Shown: piece by piece, positions 6,177 through 15,042 of the stretch
Layout: each line of letters begins with the position of its first letter
Position numbering within the stretch: position 1 is the first letter of the stretch
From: a virus
Length of the DNA: 38,376 nucleotides
IMG/VR virus record: IMGVR_UViG_3300048924_000262
Location: 1 to 38,376 of that record
Reading direction: 5' to 3' (one strand)
Position numbers and translations under genes: made by a program
Notes under the pieces: generated by a model
The model's input: the letters and a program-made list of their open reading frames with translations, nothing else
Told to the model about the DNA's origin: nothing
The model's database searches: none

Positions 6177-9100
6177 TTACGCATTATATAAAGGTTGATC
6201 ACCAGCACGATATAAGAATGAAGACCAGTTAGCAGGAACATTAAGTGAAGCAATGCCACTACGTGAAGTTGTACACATCACATAGATATAGTTCCAATTT
6301 CCACGACCAACAGGCGGTACATATATAGAATTTAATCTGAACGATGTAGAACTACCGCCGTTACCAGGATCATAATAGAACAAGTTAGTTAAACCAATTC
6401 CATCACCACCCATACGAATATAGAAGTATTGACGTTCATATGAGGTCAAGCTAATTGATAAATCACTATCAAAGTAACGTGCGAAATCTTCACCACGAAT
6501 ACGCAACGCTACATAGTGTTGGTTAGCTACTGGATCTAATGCGGCCTGACCACCAGAAACAGTACGTGAACCAAAGATAAACGGTACGGGGTTGATACCC
6601 GTCGATTGTGGACGGCAAATATCACCTACGATACGTGCGGCACTTAAAGTACCAAGAATGTTACAGTTTTCATTAATAGTAACGTTGTTGAGTACTCCGT
6701 TGTTCGCAAAAATCGTACCGCGAATAGTAGCGTTACCAAAGTTGGCTGTACCGTTCTTGTTAATCATCCAACCATTCGTACCATCCCAATTACTGGATTG
6801 TATCTGCTGGCTTATCTTCGCTGAGTCAATTTCACCATTCATGATATGTGCATTACGAATAGCGGCATTGGCAATCTTAGTATTATCAATAGCTGCGTTT
6901 TGAATCTTGGCGGTAGTCACTGCTAAGTTGTTAATTTGGGCTGTATTGATACTCGCATCGGCTATTACTGCTGAGTTAAGAAAAACTTTCCCATTTTGAA
7001 CAACAAGTGGATAAACCCTGTCTGATAGTTTGGCACTATCCGTACTGATAACACTAAAGCGATCCGCCATAACGGTAAACACTGATGTTTTTTCATCTGC
7101 GGCTAAAGCAATGCCCGTTACGTTACCGTTGTTTGATACCTGTAACTGCCAGCGTGACCCAAGTTCATCTACGATCTGTTTCTCAACAATGCCAGTAGCC
7201 GTATCACTATTAAGTAGGCCATCAATAACATCTTCATTCAATTTGCTGTATGGAACTTTCGTGTTCTGGTTAAAACCGATAGTAGGCGACCATACCAATT
7301 CATCCTGTCCGAACACGTCATAGGCTGCTACACGTGCGAACCATGAACCATCTTCAATACCAAACGATGCTGAATAGCGGTTAGCACTGCTAAAGTACTT
7401 CGACCCTGAGCTAAACCCCTCATCAAGTGCGATTTGTAGAACGATTCCCGCATAATCAGGTACGTTTGATTCTGTCCAGTCGATGAACACGGAATCATAA
7501 CCACTCTTCAAATTGATACCTAACAACTGTGGGTGTTGTGGGTTACTAACTTCAATCTGAACTTCTTCACTATAGATACCAGTACCCCAACCATGAGCGA
7601 TGATCCCAAATACACGGTAACGGCTAAGGCCATCACTGGTATTCATTGAATATGAGTACGTCCAGTTGCTTGTAGTGGTGTAGTACGATGTGATGTAGTT
7701 CCTGTATCGGTCATACACACGAATTTCATAATGTTTGAAGAAATCAGCAAATGTTTTACCATTTACGGCTATGTTAGCCTGATCATCCCAACGTAAAATA
7801 AAATCTTGAGCATAAGTCTGGTTTAAACCCACATCATCATTCACCATATCAAGGTTAGTAATCTTCGGTAATGCGAATATAACTTGTGGTGTTTGATTAT
7901 AGATAGCTACTAATTCCGATGAATAACCTAACGTGTTATACGCCTCAATAGCAAAATCGTACTGAACACCATATAGAAGATTTAGTATCTCAAAACTCAT
8001 AGAGTACTGCCCTACGTTACCAATGCTGATCCAAACACTGGAATCACTGCGTTTATAACGAATCTTATAACCACGTACAGTTGTATCCTGACTAAGATCC
8101 CATGTTAATAGAACGGTGTTACCTGATGCCGTTGCCCCTAAACGTTGAGCCTGTAGGTTACTTGGCGGTTCTACGTATGTTGGGTTAGGTAGATTGGTCA
8201 AACCTTCCTGGGGGAATTGTCCCGGATCTTTTCCTTGATATATACCATCATCATATGAAATCGCGGTGATCTGGATAATGCCTGCTTTATCTACGGTCAT
8301 TGGTACAGTACGTTGAATACATCTGTACTTGTTATTACTAAATCCAGCTTCTTTAAAATCAATAGTAAACACATCATATACTTTCATATCTGTTACATAG
8401 GTATTGAAAGTAATTGTGTTCGTAATGTACTTAGATTTTAGTAATTCAATGTTACTAAGAATAGCAAGCTGATTTTTATCCTGTACCCAAAGATAGTTTA
8501 AATCCTTCTTGATAATATAACCATCTTTAGCAATGGATGCGTTACCGATGGCATCACTTGGATAACGGATAATATCTTGCGAATAGTCATTACCTGGATT
8601 TGTATAGGTACTGTCCATTGTATTAAAATAGTCAGACTTAGAACCCGTTGTGATATTCACACTGCCAATAATATTTGTTTCATCAAAATGTACACTTGGA
8701 ATATCTGGAGCATCAACGGTTAGATAGTACTTACCGTTTGATTCATAAAGTACACCACCAAATGTTTGTAGAATATTTTCAATGTTTTCCTTAAAGGATT
8801 TATCATATTGAATATTACCATTGGAATAGAAATGATTCTGAGCACAATAGTTTGCCATATTACGGAAACTGGTAATATCAATATCATTAGGATCAAGGCC
8901 GAATCCAAACTCTGTATTAGTGATAAAGTCATATAGTTGGCTTGGAGGGTTTGAACTTGGTTTACGTACATTATCAGTTAAGTCATAGATCATACGTCCA
9001 CGCATTTCTACCGATAACGTATAGTTCTGGTTCGTTAGAATCCCATCAATCAATGAATCGTTGGTTTTCTTGATTACGGTACAGATCTGTACAAGACCAT

Positions 9101-9707
9101 CACCACGCATGTTGTCAGTCCATTGACTACCGCCATATTGACGGGCAAGCGTCATAGAACCACCGTAGGACGGCTTACCGAAACGTACCTCAATCTGTAA
9201 GTATTTGCGGTACTTCTCAATCATCATTGAGGTAGGTACGATTCCTTCTGTGGTGATGTACGCACCATCCATGAGTACCGGAGCATTATCAAAATAGATC
9301 TGCTTGATTACGCCTTGTGATTGTTCCCCTGGTACTTGCCCGATTTCACCGATACTGATCGCGTGAACCGTACATAACTGGTTTGAAGTACCTTTATAGA
9401 CGTTCTGCCATACGACGATAGAGCCTAACTTGTTATAGGCTACCTCTGTTGCGTTGCGGTTAGAACCGCCGTATGAAATCGGTATACCAGTACTTGGTGA
9501 TGTTGATCGGGCATTGTTACTACCCGTACTCGGATACGTTACCCCCATTTGGCCTACATTCATCATCTGTGATGAACTAATGTAAGATAGTGCTGCTGTA
9601 CCAATACCTATAGCTACTACTGCTGCTAAAGCTAATCCTGCTGCGTATGCTGCCGCCGCACTCGATGCTCCTGCGATAATAGCTACGGCAACTGCTGCTA
9701 CTGCCAT
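6177..9707 (-). CDS. Tail tip / host-specificity protein (lambda J-like)
   Basis: The 1176-residue protein has a hydrophobic Ala-rich N-terminus (residues 1-50), a J-like tip domain with GIPISYGG and SIGEIGQV, fibronectin type III-like domains in the middle (VLLTWDLSQDTTVRGYKIRY), and a C-terminal region with the repeating TAKIQNAAIDNTKIANAAI pattern typical of phage J-like central fibre proteins. It ends in a globular head that probably contacts the receptor. It is the last gene of the tail-tip block, just after the NlpC/P60-like gene, matching the K-I-J position in lambda. A GGGG ribosome binding site precedes the ATG. Confidence 0.9.
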   Translation of the reverse strand: MAVAAVAVAIIAGASSAAAAYAAGLALAAVVAIGIGTAALSYISSSQMMNVGQMGVTYPSTGSNNARSTSPSTGIPISYGGSNRNATEVAYNKLGSIVVWQNVYKGTSNQLCTVHAISIGEIGQVPGEQSQGVIKQIYFDNAPVLMDGAYITTEGIVPTSMMIEKYRKYLQIEVRFGKPSYGGSMTLARQYGGSQWTDNMRGDGLVQICTVIKKTNDSLIDGILTNQNYTLSVEMRGRMIYDLTDNVRKPSSNPPSQLYDFITNTEFGFGLDPNDIDITSFRNMANYCAQNHFYSNGNIQYDKSFKENIENILQTFGGVLYESNGKYYLTVDAPDIPSVHFDETNIIGSVNITTGSKSDYFNTMDSTYTNPGNDYSQDIIRYPSDAIGNASIAKDGYIIKKDLNYLWVQDKNQLAILSNIELLKSKYITNTITFNTYVTDMKVYDVFTIDFKEAGFSNNKYRCIQRTVPMTVDKAGIIQITAISYDDGIYQGKDPGQFPQEGLTNLPNPTYVEPPSNLQAQRLGATASGNTVLLTWDLSQDTTVRGYKIRYKRSDSSVWISIGNVGQYSMSFEILNLLYGVQYDFAIEAYNTLGYSSELVAIYNQTPQVIFALPKITNLDMVNDDVGLNQTYAQDFILRWDDQANIAVNGKTFADFFKHYEIRVYDRYRNYITSYYTTTSNWTYSYSMNTSDGLSRYRVFGIIAHGWGTGIYSEEVQIEVSNPQHPQLLGINLKSGYDSVFIDWTESNVPDYAGIVLQIALDEGFSSGSKYFSSANRYSASFGIEDGSWFARVAAYDVFGQDELVWSPTIGFNQNTKVPYSKLNEDVIDGLLNSDTATGIVEKQIVDELGSRWQLQVSNNGNVTGIALAADEKTSVFTVMADRFSVISTDSAKLSDRVYPLVVQNGKVFLNSAVIADASINTAQINNLAVTTAKIQNAAIDNTKIANAAIRNAHIMNGEIDSAKISQQIQSSNWDGTNGWMINKNGTANFGNATIRGTIFANNGVLNNVTINENCNILGTLSAARIVGDICRPQSTGINPVPFIFGSRTVSGGQAALDPVANQHYVALRIRGEDFARYFDSDLSISLTSYERQYFYIRMGGDGIGLTNLFYYDPGNGGSSTSFRLNSIYVPPVGRGNWNYIYVMCTTSRSGIASLNVPANWSSFLYRAGDQPLYNA

Positions 9708-9709
9708 AG

Positions 9710-10105
9710 TTATTCCCCTTTAAATCTGTATATTTTGTCTTTTTCATTTGGGATATATTGAGAAACGATATAGTTAGATTTGTCTTCTGATAAAATTACA
9801 ACTTTCCCACGCCAATAAACGGTACTATGACCCGATGAAATGATGATATCCCCATCAAGTGGTTCACTTACTAATTGGCCTTTTTCTTTACACAATAGAT
9901 GTAGAGTAGAATAACTACAGTTTGCTTTTGCGTATTTTCTACCTGCTGTTGGTGTTGTGTATTTCTTATATATTTCATCACGGTAATTACTACCGGTGAT
10001 CATATCAATGACTGTTAGCACCATGATATGACAATCATTAGTACCGTACACTAATGGTTCACCAACTAAACCACTTAGGTACTCTGTTATAAATCCGTTT
10101 TTCAT
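9710..10105 (-). CDS. Tail-tip NlpC/P60-like protein (DUF6950 type)
   Basis: The 131-residue protein carries NDCHIM near residue 24 and GDIIISSGHSTVYW near residue 85, the positions of the Cys and His of an NlpC/P60-type fold. Such small proteins precede J in many siphoviruses and may cleave peptidoglycan during DNA entry. The start codon overlaps the stop of the preceding gene (TAATG), which indicates translational coupling. Confidence 0.75.
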   Translation of the reverse strand: MKNGFITEYLSGLVGEPLVYGTNDCHIMVLTVIDMITGSNYRDEIYKKYTTPTAGRKYAKANCSYSTLHLLCKEKGQLVSEPLDGDIIISSGHSTVYWRGKVVILSEDKSNYIVSQYIPNEKDKIYRFKGE

Positions 10106-10749
10106 TATTTCTTACTACTCTTCCAGAATTGTTCTGAACTATTTAGTATGCCGATTAGGTCAAAGAATTTATCACCAGTATGTAATGATTGGTGTACTGA
10201 AGTACTGGATAACAGGCGTTGTGTTTGGTCTAACTTCTTCCACAATGAATTTAGATTCACTGTTGTTTCATTAGTGGTATTACCTGCTGTGTTGTTGAAA
10301 TCTGAACTAAAGTAATCAATGTAACCACTAAACATACGATAGGCATATAGAATGCCCCCTGTAGCTGGATTAACAATACCCATCCAGATATTAACTTTGG
10401 CATCATTCCATAATCCTCTCAACGCCATCGATAGATAATCCTGGCTTACATTACTTACTTTCAAAGAAGTACCGTTATTGTTGATTTGGTTCTTTTCTAC
10501 ATAGTTAGCAAATGATGAATCAAGGAAATCAGGTACAGACTTATAGTTAATTCCATTATATTTTTGATCGGCAATGGCATCTGTTAGATATATATTACTT
10601 CCGGTAGGTGGAAGTACATCTATTAGCTTTACCATAACACCGCATTGATAGAGTTCTTTTTCTGTTAGTACGGTTTTGTTATCGCCTCGTGTAAGGTTCC
10701 AGTACGCGACAAGATCCGCATTAGTTAGTACATTACTTGGAATTGACAT
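10105..10749 (-). CDS. Minor tail protein (DUF2163-like, lambda L position)
   Basis: The 214-residue protein occupies the tail-tip position between the gene at 10753-11307 and the NlpC/P60-like gene. It includes a Cys-poor region YQCGVMVKLIDVLPPTGS followed by a beta-rich domain (MWMGIVNP-like and MFSGYIDYFSSD), as in phage minor tail proteins that form the baseplate hub. AGGGG lies seven bases upstream of the ATG. The family assignment is by position and general pattern. Confidence 0.7.
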   Translation of the reverse strand: MSIPSNVLTNADLVAYWNLTRGDNKTVLTEKELYQCGVMVKLIDVLPPTGSNIYLTDAIADQKYNGINYKSVPDFLDSSFANYVEKNQINNNGTSLKVSNVSQDYLSMALRGLWNDAKVNIWMGIVNPATGGILYAYRMFSGYIDYFSSDFNNTAGNTTNETTVNLNSLWKKLDQTQRLLSSTSVHQSLHTGDKFFDLIGILNSSEQFWKSSKK

Positions 10750-10752
10750 AAA

Positions 10753-11307
10753 TTAACCCCTGATGTTTTCGGTTGCATTTATTGTCACTTCCATAATGTT
10801 TGTACTTGGCATCTGATATGCTGCGTTCTGTGGTGTAAGAATAAATGAACCTTGAATATTGTCATATTTCATTACTTCCCCAAGTTGAATGTATTTGATT
10901 AATCCAGGGAAAATAGTAATCACGTTGCCAGTGTTGGCTATGATTCGGTATAGTTTCTTGTGTCCGTTGAATTGAACTAACGTACCAACTTCAAGTGTAT
11001 TAGCATTAACGGCAATGGATGTTGCCCCCGCCGCCCTTGCTGCTGTTGCCTGTACTTGTGATGTTTGAGTACCGTTGTATGTACTCCACCATCCAAGAGG
11101 CATAGAGAACGGTTTGCCCTGACCATATAAAGCGTAGAAGTTAGCGAGTTCAGCACGGTTCATCTTGTTCAAGGTAACTTTGAAGCTAAGGGTAAAGTAC
11201 TGCGAACCAACAACACGTGTAATAGTTTCACCTGTCCATGTTTGGTTTTGGTATTGCGGTATATTATCCGTCAACATGAACTCACTAATAAGTGTGTTAT
11301 TTAACAT
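10753..11307 (-). CDS. Minor tail protein (tail tip, DUF2460/gpM-like position)
   Basis: The 184-residue protein begins with MLNNTLISEF and contains FTLSFKVTLNKM, then FYALYGQGKPFSMPLG and a small beta domain with ATSIAVNANTLEVGTLVQF, the arrangement seen in distal-tail proteins. The start at 11307 is chosen because AAAGGA lies eight bases upstream; the longer frame from 11337 lacks a site and runs through a hairpin. It follows the tape measure, as gpM follows gpH in lambda. Confidence 0.75.
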   Translation of the reverse strand: MLNNTLISEFMLTDNIPQYQNQTWTGETITRVVGSQYFTLSFKVTLNKMNRAELANFYALYGQGKPFSMPLGWWSTYNGTQTSQVQATAARAAGATSIAVNANTLEVGTLVQFNGHKKLYRIIANTGNVITIFPGLIKYIQLGEVMKYDNIQGSFILTPQNAAYQMPSTNIMEVTINATENIRG

Positions 11308-11327
11308 ATTATTATTCCTTTGATAGT

Positions 11328-11350
11328 TAGCCCACAATCCATGTGGGCTA
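11328..11350 (-). other. Intercistronic hairpin after the tape-measure gene
   Basis: A perfect 8-base stem (TAGCCCAC with GTGGGCTA, 7-base loop) lies between the tape-measure stop and the next start. No T-run follows, so it is more likely an mRNA-stability or processing element than a terminator. A similar hairpin sits at 15006-15030. Confidence 0.5.
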
Positions 11351-11358
11351 TATGATAT

Positions 11359-13821
11359 TTATACGTTATTCTTCTGAGATTTACGTGTTGCCTGAACGAT
11401 AGTATCAGCGTGTTTATCGCACATCTTTTGGAAATCTGAATCAGAAATTTGACCATTACTATTAATAATTAACGGTGCATCAATCTTAATATCACCTGAT
11501 TTACTACCATCCTGATTACTCAAGTATTTTGTTAAATCCTGATTTAGTGATTTACCTACTACACGTTCCCCTTTTTCAAGATTGTATGTACCAGTACTTG
11601 GTAGTGAATCCCAACCATCATGTGCTTGCCCCTGGATAGCTGTACCTTTGATAGTACGGACAATGGAAGCACCCTGAGCTGCTACTTGTAGACCTGCTGC
11701 GATCCCCATAGGCCAACCAAGTTTGATAGCTTCGGATATACCCTGCTGAATGTTGATCACTGCCTGAGCAATGGCAATACCTTTACTTACGGCAAATGCT
11801 GCCTTAGCCGCTGCTGATGATTCTCCGAATACACCAGCCATGATATCCGCTACGTTACCTGCTCCCGTTTGCCACATCCCTAAAGTACTGGTTAGTGCGT
11901 CTGCGGTTAATCGGCCACGTTTCATATCGGCGTTGGCCTGAATCGCTGTTAGCTGATCCTGGTACTCCTGGAAACCAAGTACTTTGGCATCATATAGAGC
12001 CTTAGCCCCATCTTTGTTCTCTTGTTCTTCGGTGTTGATGTTCTGGTTCTGTGCCGGATCTGGCGAAAAGTCTAATGGGTTCTTGTACCCTAAGCCCTGA
12101 CTAACCGTGTTATTCATCCAGGTACTACCCGCTGCCGCTGCTCGTGCCTTAGCATCTGCTGTTGCATTAGGATCGTTAGCAATGGCTGCTATGTTCTGTG
12201 CCTGTTTGAGTCTGTTAGTTTCAGAAAGCATCTGATCAACCATGTCTTTGTACTTGGTTTTACGCCTTTCATATTGCTTGGATAACATATCTGTAATTTC
12301 AGATTCAGTACTTCCCGCTAATTTACCTGCTTCACGTATACGCTTTTCAATCTGGTCTTGTTCATAGTTAAAACGAGTAATACGTATTTGAGCTTCATTA
12401 GTACCGATTTGTGATAGCGTCTGTTCTAATAGTGCCTTTGCTCTTTTCGTTTGTTCATTAAGTTTGTCTTGTGCGGCTTGTGCTTTCTTGGCTGCTGCTT
12501 CATCTTTCTTAGCTTTGTCTTCACGTGCTTTATCTTCATCGGCTGTTAGGCTTTTCACTAACTTCTCACGGTTAGCTTTATACCCTTCATCAAGTTTAGC
12601 GAGATCGGCATTCATTGCCGCTTGATCACCCTTATAAGCACGTACTAAAGAATCTTTAATAGTAACTCGTAATTGTGCATGAGTTGCATCCAGGGTATCA
12701 ATCTGTGCCTGAGTTTTTTGTTTTTCAGAAAGATAAGGTTTTAACGCTGTATCAATAACACTTCTATCTGAGCCTTTATTGTATTCTTCTTTCTGTTTAT
12801 CAAGTAGGTTATGTGCCGCATCAAGATTTGCTAATAAGTTTGCAAAGGTTTTATTATTTTCCTCTTGTTGCTTTTGCTGGTCTGCTACTATCTGAGTACC
12901 ATAAATTGAAGAATTTTTTAGTATCTGCTGTTGAAACTGTTGTTGGTATTGTTGAGTAGCCTGAATACCTTCTTTACTAACTGCTGCTGCCGCTGCATTA
13001 ACTGGTTTACTATTAATAATTTTCGTCATTAAGTCGAGAATTTCAGCAAGGTTCTGTGCGATAGGTGCAAGCGTTGAGTTCTTCCAGGTATTCCATGCTT
13101 TGGATAAGTTATTAGTTGCAGCCCTGTATTCTTCAAATTGTCGTGATTGTTCTGCGGTTAGTTGAATAGATTCATTAGCAAGACTGTTTTGGTACTCTTG
13201 TTCACTATTGAACTCTCGGTATATAGTCATGCGTTTTGACGCGTCGTTTGCAACTGTTTCCATCATGTTTACTATCTGGGATTGACTGAATCCCATTTGT
13301 TTAGCCTGATAGTAAATCTTAGCAATAATATCTTCACCGTTTTCTGCTGCTTTCTGTAACTCGAACATATTCAACTTCAATGGTTGAATTACGTCAGTTA
13401 ACATAGAACCAGCATTATTAGTTATGGCATCGCCCAACTTATCCTTACTATCCTTAATTTGGTCGGCGACGTTATCCATAGTAAGACCAACGGCGGCGAA
13501 CATATTAGTGGCTTGTTGAATCTGTAATATCCCCGACTGTGATAGTGAAGCTGCCTGAAAGACTTCAAACGCCTTTCCTGATTGTTCCTGTACTTTTGCC
13601 ATAGTTGCAGCAATGGCGATACCTGCGACCCCTACCGCACCAGCGAAACCAGACATAGCTTTAGAGGTAGTAGATAGGCCAGTATTGATACCACCAAATA
13701 CTCCACCCGCCTGATCACCAAAGTTACCTATATCATTGGCTGCATTTTTTAGGGATCTTTGTAATCCTGATTCATCACCAGTGATTTCAAAGATCATTGA
13801 TTGTCTATTGTTATTTGCCAT
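11359..13821 (-). CDS. Tape measure protein
   Basis: The 820-residue protein is Ala- and Gln-rich with long coiled-coil stretches and hydrophobic segments (SGFAGAVGVAGIAIAATMA near residue 57 and AAKAAFAVSKGIAIAQAVIN near residue 680). This is typical of siphovirus tape measures, which set tail length and enter the host envelope with the DNA. It follows the G/GT chaperone pair and overlaps the end of the T frame by 11 bases, exactly as in lambda (G, GT, H). Confidence 0.93.
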   Translation of the reverse strand: MANNNRQSMIFEITGDESGLQRSLKNAANDIGNFGDQAGGVFGGINTGLSTTSKAMSGFAGAVGVAGIAIAATMAKVQEQSGKAFEVFQAASLSQSGILQIQQATNMFAAVGLTMDNVADQIKDSKDKLGDAITNNAGSMLTDVIQPLKLNMFELQKAAENGEDIIAKIYYQAKQMGFSQSQIVNMMETVANDASKRMTIYREFNSEQEYQNSLANESIQLTAEQSRQFEEYRAATNNLSKAWNTWKNSTLAPIAQNLAEILDLMTKIINSKPVNAAAAAVSKEGIQATQQYQQQFQQQILKNSSIYGTQIVADQQKQQEENNKTFANLLANLDAAHNLLDKQKEEYNKGSDRSVIDTALKPYLSEKQKTQAQIDTLDATHAQLRVTIKDSLVRAYKGDQAAMNADLAKLDEGYKANREKLVKSLTADEDKAREDKAKKDEAAAKKAQAAQDKLNEQTKRAKALLEQTLSQIGTNEAQIRITRFNYEQDQIEKRIREAGKLAGSTESEITDMLSKQYERRKTKYKDMVDQMLSETNRLKQAQNIAAIANDPNATADAKARAAAAGSTWMNNTVSQGLGYKNPLDFSPDPAQNQNINTEEQENKDGAKALYDAKVLGFQEYQDQLTAIQANADMKRGRLTADALTSTLGMWQTGAGNVADIMAGVFGESSAAAKAAFAVSKGIAIAQAVINIQQGISEAIKLGWPMGIAAGLQVAAQGASIVRTIKGTAIQGQAHDGWDSLPSTGTYNLEKGERVVGKSLNQDLTKYLSNQDGSKSGDIKIDAPLIINSNGQISDSDFQKMCDKHADTIVQATRKSQKNNV

Positions 13822-14179
13822 TAGGCTTTACTCCCATCCAATTAAGCATGTTTGCTTTTTGTTGTTCTGCGATCTTCTTCTCCCTCTCTGCATGTTGTTC
13901 AGCTAAGGTTTTATTTGAAATAATATTCAGTGAGTCGAGTTCATAGATATTAAATTTAGGTATATCTTCTTTTTTGATGTTGCCAGTACTTAACCAAATT
14001 GCCTGTAGTAGTTCGGTATGCCTGATTTGATCTATCTGTGAGGATTCAGGATCAACGATTTCTTTAAAAACTAATAGGTAGTAGAAAAGCAAAACGGGCA
14101 TAGTGCAGAGTTCATCCACACTACACCCGTGTTTATACAATAAAGATAGTGATAGTTTGAGAATCGGATCGCGTCTTAC
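13811..14179 (-). CDS. T extension of tail assembly chaperone GT (made by -1 frameshift)
   Basis: This frame has no good start: its first possible initiation codon is a TTG at 14140 with no ribosome binding site. It is instead reached from the upstream gene by slippage at 14179-14185. The joined product (14466 to 13811) would be 218 residues: the 96-residue G part, then a T part starting VRRDPILKLSLSL and including HGCSVDELCTMPVLLFYYLL. Lambda gpGT brings the tape measure to the tail tube during assembly. The T region ends by overlapping the tape-measure start by 11 bases. Confidence 0.8.
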   Translation of the reverse strand, partial: VRRDPILKLSLSLLYKHGCSVDELCTMPVLLFYYLLVFKEIVDPESSQIDQIRHTELLQAIWLSTGNIKKEDIPKFNIYELDSLNIISNKTLAEQHAEREKKIAEQQKANMLNWMGVKPNGK

Positions 14180-14466
14180 TTTCCCTCTACATCCTCAACA
14201 TTAAAGGACTTAGCGAAAACGTTTCCAATTTCAGCATTCAATTTTAGTTGTAAAGTAAGATCTACTTTTGCTTCAACTTGTTCAGGTGAATCAAAAATCT
14301 GTTTACCGTCCTCATCAACTACACAATAGAAAATTGCCTTATATGGATTGGCACATTCTGTATGTTGGGTTATGGAAGGTAGTTTGATATACACAATACA
14401 TTCTGGTGTTAGTTCTACTGGTGTTAGTTTTACACCAATAGTATTCATTAGATTAGAAAAATCCAT
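14176..14466 (-). CDS. Tail assembly chaperone G
   Basis: The 96-residue protein lies between the tail-tube gene and the tape measure, the standard place for the siphovirus chaperone. It ends with codons GAG GGA AAG TAA, so the lambda-type slippery heptamer is immediately before its stop. It is expected to be made in excess over the GT fusion. AAAGGA precedes the ATG. Confidence 0.82.
   Translation of the reverse strand: MDFSNLMNTIGVKLTPVELTPECIVYIKLPSITQHTECANPYKAIFYCVVDEDGKQIFDSPEQVEAKVDLTLQLKLNAEIGNVFAKSFNVEDVEGK
14179..14185 (-). promoter_or_regulatory. Programmed -1 frameshift site GGGAAAG
   Basis: On the minus strand the heptamer reads G GGA AAG in the G frame, identical to the slippery site of lambda G/GT, directly followed by the G stop codon. 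A -1 slip enters the open T frame with no intervening stop. No strong downstream pseudoknot is evident by eye. Confidence 0.85.
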
Positions 14467-14511
14467 TTTTTTATCCTTTTAGTTGGTTTGTAGTATTTGT
14501 ACTTAACAATA

Positions 14512-14985
14512 TTAAGAACCAGTAACTTCACCAACCGCAATTGGAGCACCAGTAACCGAAACTACGAAATCACGAGTAACAACGACATCAAAATCACCAT
14601 TAACAACGTCACTCGAGATATATCCATTCACTACACTGTAATAAGCAGGACTATCTTCGTCTGCGATGTTTTGGAAATAAGTTACTTTCACTTGCATAAG
14701 TTTCTCTGAAGCTGCTGCTGCTGCAAGCATTTCCTGACCTGTAGCACCTGGTCTCCAGTTAACACTTAGTGTTAAATCCGGGACTGAACGAGAACCAAGT
14801 AATTTCTTAGCGTACTGTTGACCGAAAGTGTTTACGCTAACAACATTAGATTCTGCACCTGCTGCTGCGGGGAATGCAGCAACTTCTTCGACAACAGTAT
14901 AGGTAGTTGCCTGACCGCCATTAGCTGGAGCTTCTGCGATTTCAACTTTGACATTATTACCCATGAAAATAGAATTAAAAGCCAT
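14512..14985 (-). CDS. Major tail tube protein, plain form
   Basis: This 157-residue protein precedes the G/GT chaperone genes, the normal position of the tail-tube subunit. It aligns by eye with the first 145 residues of the protein at 17865-19553: both share V-x-x-x-AFP, a DLTLSVN/DMTIKVN strand, a LMQVKV/LVQVKV strand, VNGYIS/YNGYLS and VVTR-FV. The two are therefore paralogues, and this one ends where the other begins its extra domains. AAAGGA lies upstream of the ATG. It is probably the main tube-forming subunit, as it is short and undecorated. Confidence 0.82.
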   Translation of the reverse strand: MAFNSIFMGNNVKVEIAEAPANGGQATTYTVVEEVAAFPAAAGAESNVVSVNTFGQQYAKKLLGSRSVPDLTLSVNWRPGATGQEMLAAAAASEKLMQVKVTYFQNIADEDSPAYYSVVNGYISSDVVNGDFDVVVTRDFVVSVTGAPIAVGEVTGS

Positions 14986-15005
14986 TTTATTATTCCTTTA
15001 AATTT

Positions 15006-15030
15006 AGGGATAACGATCCTTGCTATCCCT
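15006..15030 (-). other. Intercistronic hairpin before the plain tail tube gene end of depolymerase
   Basis: A perfect 7-base stem (AGGGATA with TATCCCT, 11-base loop) lies between the tube gene start at 14985 and the stop of the large gene at 15043. Without a T-run it is more likely a processing or stability element separating the two messages. Confidence 0.5.
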
Positions 15031-15042
15031 TTCATATATTAT

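Noticed and set aside
6592-7323. Plus-strand open frames inside the J-like gene (and similar long frames opposite the capsid and tape-measure genes)
   Set aside because: They lack ribosome binding sites and plausible protein composition, and lie wholly within well-supported minus-strand genes.
14140-14140. Independent start for the T frame at a TTG codon
   Set aside because: No ribosome binding site, and the exact lambda slippery heptamer in the correct phase explains access to this frame better.
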